Origin: Panaeolus papilionaceus
Lineage: Eukaryota; Basidiomycota; Agaricomycetes; Agaricales
Direction: 5' to 3'
Assembly: GCA_015501605.1 (NCBI GenBank)
Contig: JADNRZ010000008.1
Span: forward strand, 1,302,001 to 1,366,000
DNA length: 64,000 bases
Both the position numbers and the translations under genes were made by a program. Positions within the stretch are counted from its first letter, which is position 1. Each line of letters starts with the position of its first letter. Positions 57,601 to 64,000 of this stretch are shown here, piece after piece. The notes beneath the pieces are model-generated. The model was not told where the DNA came from, ran no database searches, and was given only the letters and a program-made list of their open reading frames with translations.

Positions 57601-57661
57601 GAAACGAAGCGGCCAATGATTGGGCAATAGCAAGAGTGAGAGTGAGGCCGAGAAGCAGCAT
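54661..57661 (-). CDS. Secreted multi-LysM protein
   Basis: Four exons, 57661-57312, 57261-56213, 56159-55903 and 55845-54661; phases agree, 946 aa. The ATG at 57661 is chosen because it starts a clear signal peptide (MLLLGLTLTLAIAQSLAA). Residues about 20-380 hold a Ser/Thr/Asn-rich region with spaced cysteines. Then about nine LysM modules follow, most with the fungal pattern C-x2-YYTVVSGDSC--I---F-I----F---NPE----C-NI--G--YC (for example from CAEYYT, CTGYYT, CTAYYT, CTTYYT and CKKEYT), separated by Pro/Thr linkers (GPPSNVAPGTI). LysM modules bind chitin oligomers. No membrane anchor is seen. It is divergent to the chitinase at 58165, a pairing known from other fungi. Intron 2 splits a LysM module between NPE and VDANC. 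Confidence 0.92.
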
Positions 57662-58164
57662 TTGGGGGAAATATGGGAAATATGGCAAAGATTTCGACTT
57701 GAAGACTGGCCAGCATTTGTGAAAAATCACTCAGATCCATATTTTTTTTTTTGAATCTGGTTAATTGTCCACATTAGATCCATTATGGCTTGTCCGGTGG
57801 TGAGGAAAGAGCGATAACGACGCAAGAACAGCGCAAGAAGCGCCACCAACACATCACTTGGAACGTCGGCACCGACGGCATGTGCCAGCTATGCAAGAGC
57901 TCTTCTAATAATAGCTCACCGATGCGCTCCGTCGCTAATTATAAATTATTCTGTATAGTCAACCACGCGCCCAGTTGCTTCTCATACCTTGTTCTCTCAC
58001 ATCCTATATCGTTTTCGCCGTTATTTCCATCTGTCGCAAGAATATGACTGCTAAACATTCAATCGATATCAGTAAGCACTATAGCAATAGACATAACTAG
58101 AAAGAGATAAACTTATTATCGCCCACAGAGCAAGTTTTTTCTTCGTGTTCTTGCTGCCTGCACT
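57662..58164. promoter_or_regulatory. Bidirectional promoter of the LysM / chitinase pair
   Basis: 503 bp between the two start codons. Contains a run of nine T (near 57744), TATAAATTA-like sequence near 57940-57950, and CT-rich tracts before the chitinase start. No gene within. Shared control of both genes is likely by position, not shown. Confidence 0.5.
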
Positions 58165-61100
58165 ATGTCGACTGCTCTGCTAGTCACAGTGCTACTTACT
58201 CTCTTTTCATTCTTCAAGTTTCCTTCCATTATCCTTGCTCAGACTCCAAACAACTCCACGATACTTCCTGTAGGATCGTGCACCCCCGACATACCTTGTT
58301 CAAATGGCGCGTGCTGCAATGGCATGTCAGGATTTTGCGGGTGAGCGGCTATAGTTTTTCATGGCCAGCTCAGTGTTGTCACTAACCCGTATGATCATCC
58401 TCTAGATTTGGTCCTGACTTCTGCGGATCCAACTGCACTTCCAATTGTAATGCTCTTGCCGAGTGTGGACCTTTTGCCAGTGCAGAAAACAGGACCTGTC
58501 CGCTGAATGTTTGTTGTTCACAATTCGGCTTTTGTGGAACAACAGAGGGTAAGAGTATTGTGTTATTACTACTCATATTCCTCATCTCACCCCTACAAAT
58601 AGAGTTCTGCGGTACTGGGTGTCAATCCAACTGTAATCCCCCCGGTTTCCAAGGTTGTAGCGACAATCAAGCCTCGGCGACACACCGTCGTATCGGATAC
58701 TACGAGGTACGGGTCTTGAATTGTAATTTGTCCGTGAGGTATCCTCAAGTTGTTATCATAGGGCTGGGCCGTCCAGTCTTCATCTCGAGCATGCAATGTG
58801 TACACACCTGAACAGATCTCGGCGGAAACCTTCACGCATATCAATTTTGCGTTCGCCCTTATCAGCAACTCATTCACCATTATTGAAATGACGCCTGGGG
58901 ATGTTCAGCTGTGGCTGCGTACGACAGCATTGAAGAAGAAGAACCCGTCGCTAAAAGTCTTTCTTTCGATCGGTGGATGGTCTTTCAATGATCCTCCCAC
59001 TTCCAACATATTTTCCGACCTTGTTGCTTCAGCTGCCAATCGAGCAACATTCATCTCCAATGCGCTTTCTGTGTTGCAAGCATATGCTTTTGACGGAATC
59101 GACGTTGATTGGGAATATCCTGCCGCTTACGATCGCGGTGGCAATCCTGCCGACAAGGCGAACTTTGTCACCTTCATGGCTGAAGTGAAGTCAGCGTTCC
59201 GGTCCAACAATTACGGTCTCACTTTTACTGCGCCGTCGTCATATTGGTACCTCCAACACTTTGATCTCCCCGGTCTTATGCAACATGCTGACTGGGTCAA
59301 CATCATGACATATGACCTTCATGGTACTTGGGATGGGAAAGATCCGTACATTGGCGCTATCGTCCAGGCCCACACCAACCTGACCGAAATCAAGCAGACA
59401 ATGCAACTGTTTGCGAACGTTGGTGTAAACCCCAGCCAAATGGTTATGGGGATCGGATTCTATGGACGTTCCTTTCAGCTTTCCGACCCATCGTGCAATG
59501 TCCCCGGTTGTCCCTTCGTATCTGGAGCCGCCCCAGGTGTCTGCTCCTTAAACAGCGGAACGCTCATGTTTTCCGAGATTGAATCCATCATCAGCTCCAA
59601 TGCTCTAAGCCCTGTATTCGACTCGATAGATGCGGTAAAATACATTGTGTGGAACGACAACCAATGGGTCTCCTACGATGATTCTGAGACGCTACAGATG
59701 AAGCTCAACTATGCCAATTCCATCTGTCTTGGAGGAACAATGATCTGGTCTGTTGATCAGGACGATACCTCTTACACTGCGCTGAAGGGACTTTACCCTG
59801 ACATCAACGTCAACAACCCTTCCTTTGTTGACGCTACATCGTGTATGATCACCGGCTGTGGTCAAGGATGCCCATCCGGGCAGCAGTGGTCCAGCATGAC
59901 TACGCTAACCACCAATCCTGGATCATCAGTGACTTGTCCACCGAACAATCCTGCGACGCTATGCTGTCCAACAGGCGACAAGCCCCGGAATTGCAAATGG
60001 AGTGGCGGAGGTGGCACGACATGTAACGCGCAGTGTGAAGTTGGTCAAGTCACCCTCGCCATCGATCCTGTTGGAGATGGAAAGTCGCCAACATGTTTAC
60101 AAGGAGAGAAAGCTTATTGTTGCGATTCGAATCAAGACCTTGATTGTTTTGCCACAGGTGCAGTTTCTTGGTGTTCAAGATAGATGTCACGACCTTACTG
60201 AACTGACACTTGTTTAGGTTGTGGCAGAAGTCTCAATTGCGCAGCAGGATATACTGCTCTGACCACCGTCAAGCAGGGTTCGAGCGACAATGGTGGATGC
60301 GAACAAGAGAATCAGAGTCTGCCTCACCCTCAGACTTGTCCTGAAGTATGCTCCACCAATAACAAGCCTGTTTGCTGTAACAACAACCGTGAGTACACGA
60401 TTCCATGGAATCCTCTTATGTATCTTGATCTATAACCAAAATTTTTCTGCCAGCGGGATACAAAAACGTAAGTTTCTATTTTGGTTTTGTTGCAACCCAC
60501 TCATGTTTCTTTACTTTAATTAGTGCAAGTGGTACGGTGACCTTCCTAGCTGTACAAACTCGGCATGCCCCGCTGGTCAACTTGCGGTCTGTGAGTACTC
60601 CCACTTCTCAACGACTGATATCTTGCCTAAAAATGTTCTAGTCAGCGATATTCAAGGTGATGGCTCATCTCCGTGTATCGGTAAAGGAAAGCGATTGTTT
60701 TGTTGTGACCCTCCCAATGGTGCGCTCCCATCCCACTCACTTGTACATTCATATTAACGCCCCAATAGCGAACCAATTCCTCCCTGTACCCGAAGATTGG
60801 GTCTTCCCCAAATTTGTCCCTGGTCACAGCTCACCCGTCAATTTTCAGCCAGCTACATTTACAGTCGATTTCGATCAAGACACTGGTTCCGCCACTCCAC
60901 CTCCCGCTACCAGTTTCAATGACGGCGATGAGAATGACTCTCCGGTGGGTTCATTTCTATGGCATGCCCAATTGCTTCCGCGCTCATCCTGACAAATAGT
61001 TCGGAGAAGTTTTCATCTCCTCCCCTAACGCTGCTTCGGTTTCATCGTTGGATATTGCTTCGGATTGGGTCGTCACTGGTTGTGATCCCTCCAGCGATCA

Positions 61101-64000
61101 ACCGCAAAAAGTATGTGCTTTCACTTTCTAAATGTAACTTTCAATGTAAAAAAATTCGGTCAGGTTCTGGCGTATTGTTCACTACCCTTGGATCACGAAG
61201 ATTCAGGGTGTGGTCATGTTTTCATTGGACAGGCAGAGCATACTATTGTTCGAATGCCAAAGTCCTGTGGTGTTGGCCCCTACGCTCGTGTTGTATCTCT
61301 CGATGTTCACGACGACCAGAATAGCTTGCCTGATCACCATGCTGCTAAGCTACCAGCCGGTGAGAAGATTTACTCTCTGAGTTTCGACTATAATTTCGTC
61401 GCTATTCCCGATGAAAATGGACCTGTTTTGTGAGCGTAGCCATACAAGCTTCTCCGTTCAGTAACACTAATTTCATTGACACAGAATGAGAGCTGATATC
61501 GTGAGTCCTACGAATGAATAGTGAGGAAGGTAGACTGAAGTTTCTCCTGTAGACCGACATGCAGGGCTACTGGTAGGACTTGGTCTTTATGTGTTAGTTC
61601 TTGAAGCTCACAAACATATACAGGGACGAGATGATCAACAGCCCTCCGGACTCAGGCACTGATACTACAAGAAAGCGCCGTCACATGAAGCGGAATTTCC
61701 ACCAGCCCCATCAATACGAGAAGCGATGGTTCGGCTCTTTCTCCTCGTGGCTCAATAGGATGAACACTGTCAAGAGCCACAACAGCATTACAAGGACATT
61801 CTCTTGGGCAGACTCTTACACCATTTTCCACCAAGAAGTTTGTACCTCTACTGTGCTTATTTCATGATACTCATGCGCGAATACAGGAATCGTGTCCCAA
61901 CTTCCAATCGTCTCTCGACATTTCCGTCGCAGGAAACGCCCACCTGTCGAGCCACTTCGGCTACTACCTTGAAGCTACAGTCGTTCCACCAGCCATCCAG
62001 CAATCATACGTCTACTTCTCGACCGGCGCAGCTGCGCAGGCCACTTTCACCATCACCGGTCTCGCAGGAGTCAACTTTGACTCGGATAAGCTCGAGGTCT
62101 TCAGCGCAGGATTTCCTGGACTTTACTATCCAGGCCTTCTCACCCTCGGCCCATCGCTTCATGTATATGTTCAACTCACAGGCCAACTGAGTATGTCCGG
62201 AAAATTTGAGACCTCCATTGGATACACATTCCCCTCGTTCGATGTCACCGTCGGGAAAGAGGACAATAATCCAGACTCAGAGAGTTTCGATCCCCCGGTT
62301 AGTCCCACGGGCAGTAATCAAGGATACAACTTCGGCTTTGGCTACAATGTGGCTTTGGAAGGAAGCGCCGAAGCTCATGTGGTTCCGACTCTGCAGTTAG
62401 GACTGTCTATCCTTGGTGGCGAGCTCATGGACGCGCAGGTCTTTGCGGAGGCAGATATGTACGTCGGAGTCGGAGTCAATGGTAGTGTCTCCAACGCCAA
62501 CGCGGCCAGCTTTTGCGTGCAACCGTACTATGGCGTTGGTGTCAACGGCGGTCTTACTGGCTCGTTATTGTGGTGGCGCGACAACGCAGTCAGCACTTCT
62601 TTCTACGCCGATAAGTTCAATTTTGGAGGGCAATGCTTCACTTCAGTCACCGAGGCAGATGGTTCTGCATCCATCACCAAACGTGAAGAGCTTCGGTACG
62701 CCGAGCACGCTCTCAGCTCTGGCCCTACAATTCCCCTTCATCATCGATCTGAAAGTGCCGCCTACACCGCTCTAGAATCCACCAATGGAACCATTAGCAA
62801 CATCTATCATGCAACTCCCCGTGAACGCTCACTCAATCCTCGAGGTGGAGTCCCTTTCCTTCCAGGAAACCTCTTTTGTCCCCAAGAGAATACCCAGATC
62901 CAGGGTACAACTGATGGAAGCGATTGTCTCTTCTATGACGACGCAAATACCGATTTTAATATGGGTATTCTTGGCAGACGTTCGCTCGAGTTCAATGCAA
63001 AGAGTAACAACAGTGATTCAACGCTTCACTTTAAACAGCTCGACAGGAATCCTGTTTTGACGACATGTCCAGGGGTAACGATCAATGTGCCCGACTATAA
63101 TCAATGGTGAGCTCCCAGAGTGCACTTCACTGCTTGAACGGGACTGACGTGTTGTACAGTCCCATATCTGCGTATTACGATTTGGAAAATCCTACCGTGC
63201 TGGATCCAACGTTTGGGTCATGGGTTCCCAAAGTTCCAGTGGATCTAGGAACTAACGTAGATGGCACACAGTCGTTGGCTCATCCGGGAAGTACCCCAAT
63301 ATACTCCCGTGAGCATCCTTACGAGGCGCAAATGGGTGAGCATTAATATTGTTCGCTATTGTCCAGTGATTAACCTTTTAACACCCATTTCAGCCGCGAC
63401 ATTCATAGACTTCTTGCAACGGTCAACGGGTTTGTGGAGAAATGCTGCAGGAAACAACAACTGGTGCACCTGGGTCAATGACAACTTGCGGACGACACCG
63501 AACTACATGCCTGCGGGTCAGAATGTTTTCACTCTGATAGGACAATGTTATCCCAACAACGCCAACCCTCGAGCAATGCCTGTCATGGAGCAAGGTTCTA
63601 ATGTCATCAAGAATAAAGCGCTCTTTGCAGGCGAAGCATCGCTAATGAATGCTCCCCAAATCGATGTTCGCCGTCTGGATTCTTTCAGAAGATATTGCCC
63701 GCAAAAGCAGATCTCCGTCATGCGCGCCACAGCCGGCGTCACCTCCTTCTTGAACGACTTCACAGTCAAGAACTTCTTCCTTGATCAGAACACTTGCATC
63801 AAGAACGTATGGACAACCTGGTACAGCCTTTATAGGAGCTCCAATGTCGACGCACCATCTAAAGGCAACTTCGATATGGCGTCCCTGTATAACACATGGG
63901 TTTTCCATGTCGTGAATGGCGTGCAGCCATTCTTGACCCAACAACTGCAGACCATGGCTGCTAATTATAATTCTAGGCAGAACGGCGCAGCCGCGACAGT
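58165..64000 (+). CDS. Large secreted GH18 chitinase of the killer-toxin-like (LysM-paired) type, 3' end outside window
   Basis: Seventeen exons seen, from 58165-58340, 58406-58548, 58603-58706 and 58762-60157 through small exons (60218-60388, 60454-60467, 60524-60590, 60642-60719, 60769-60944, 61000-61110, 61164-61429, 61485-61500, 61553-61572, 61624-61837) to 61887-63106, 63160-63335 and 63394 onward; all in phase, at least 1651 aa. Signal peptide (residues 1-25), two hevein-type chitin-binding modules (cysteines from residue 38 to about 120), GH18 barrel with SIGGW and the catalytic DGIDVDWE (252-259; Glu259 acid), MTYDLHG and MIWSVDQDD. After it, Cys-rich modules, a linker with KRRHMKR, and a long beta-rich region of unknown fold. 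The layout matches fungal group C chitinases thought to act on foreign or own cell walls beside LysM proteins. Confidence 0.92.

Noticed and set aside
1..64000. tRNA or rRNA genes
   Set aside because: I looked for T-loop (GGTTCRANYCC) signals with matching acceptor arms and found no convincing candidate; a covariance-model scan would be decisive.

Overview
The window looks like nuclear DNA of a mushroom-forming basidiomycete (Agaricomycetes). Genes are packed with 45-70 nt introns with GT/GC-AG borders and CTNA branch sites. The contents include expanded BTB/POZ-like and NACHT families, small secreted cysteine-rich proteins, a Tnp2 (CACTA-type) transposon, and a LysM / killer-toxin-like chitinase pair. 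Most genes are spliced; the exon models below were built by hand from splice signals, kept in phase, and checked against family motifs.

Layout. 1-5.5 kb: start of a Ser/Thr/Pro-rich basic protein (runs off the left edge), panB (ketopantoate hydroxymethyltransferase), a damaged BTB gene, and LSM4. 5.9-13.7 kb: a secreted His/Asp-rich protein, then an array of eight small secreted six-cysteine proteins plus one dead copy, all on the minus strand. Part of this array is a two-gene module repeated three times with a period of about 1.65 kb. 14.9-23.1 kb: a single-pass membrane protein, a 14-exon proline iminopeptidase, a KEN-box/D-box nuclear protein, and a SnoaL/NTF2-like protein.

23.1-47.6 kb: six paralogous BTB-like genes on the minus strand. 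Only two (43.5 and 45.2 kb) look intact. One has a nonsense codon, one a frameshift, one carries a 1.57 kb inverted-repeat element, and one is split by a complete 14.8 kb CACTA-type transposon (28163-42984, TIRs beginning CACTGTGAACCCAGCCGA, TSD AAT). The CACTA element carries a Tnp2-like transposase and three companion genes around a divergent promoter full of TGACACGAAGTCA-type motifs. Two further copies of the 1.57 kb element sit inside its genes. Removing each insertion plus one target-site copy restores the reading frame exactly in all four cases, so the order of events can be read: BTB duplication, then CACTA insertion and decay through TGA codons, with the 1.57 kb elements inserting into both.

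48.4-64 kb: a NACHT P-loop NTPase, a 502-aa protein of unknown function, and a divergently transcribed pair. The pair is a 946-aa multi-LysM secreted protein (minus) and a very large secreted chitinase with two chitin-binding modules and a GH18 domain (plus, 17 exons seen, running off the right edge). They share a 503-bp promoter region and probably act together in chitin binding and hydrolysis.
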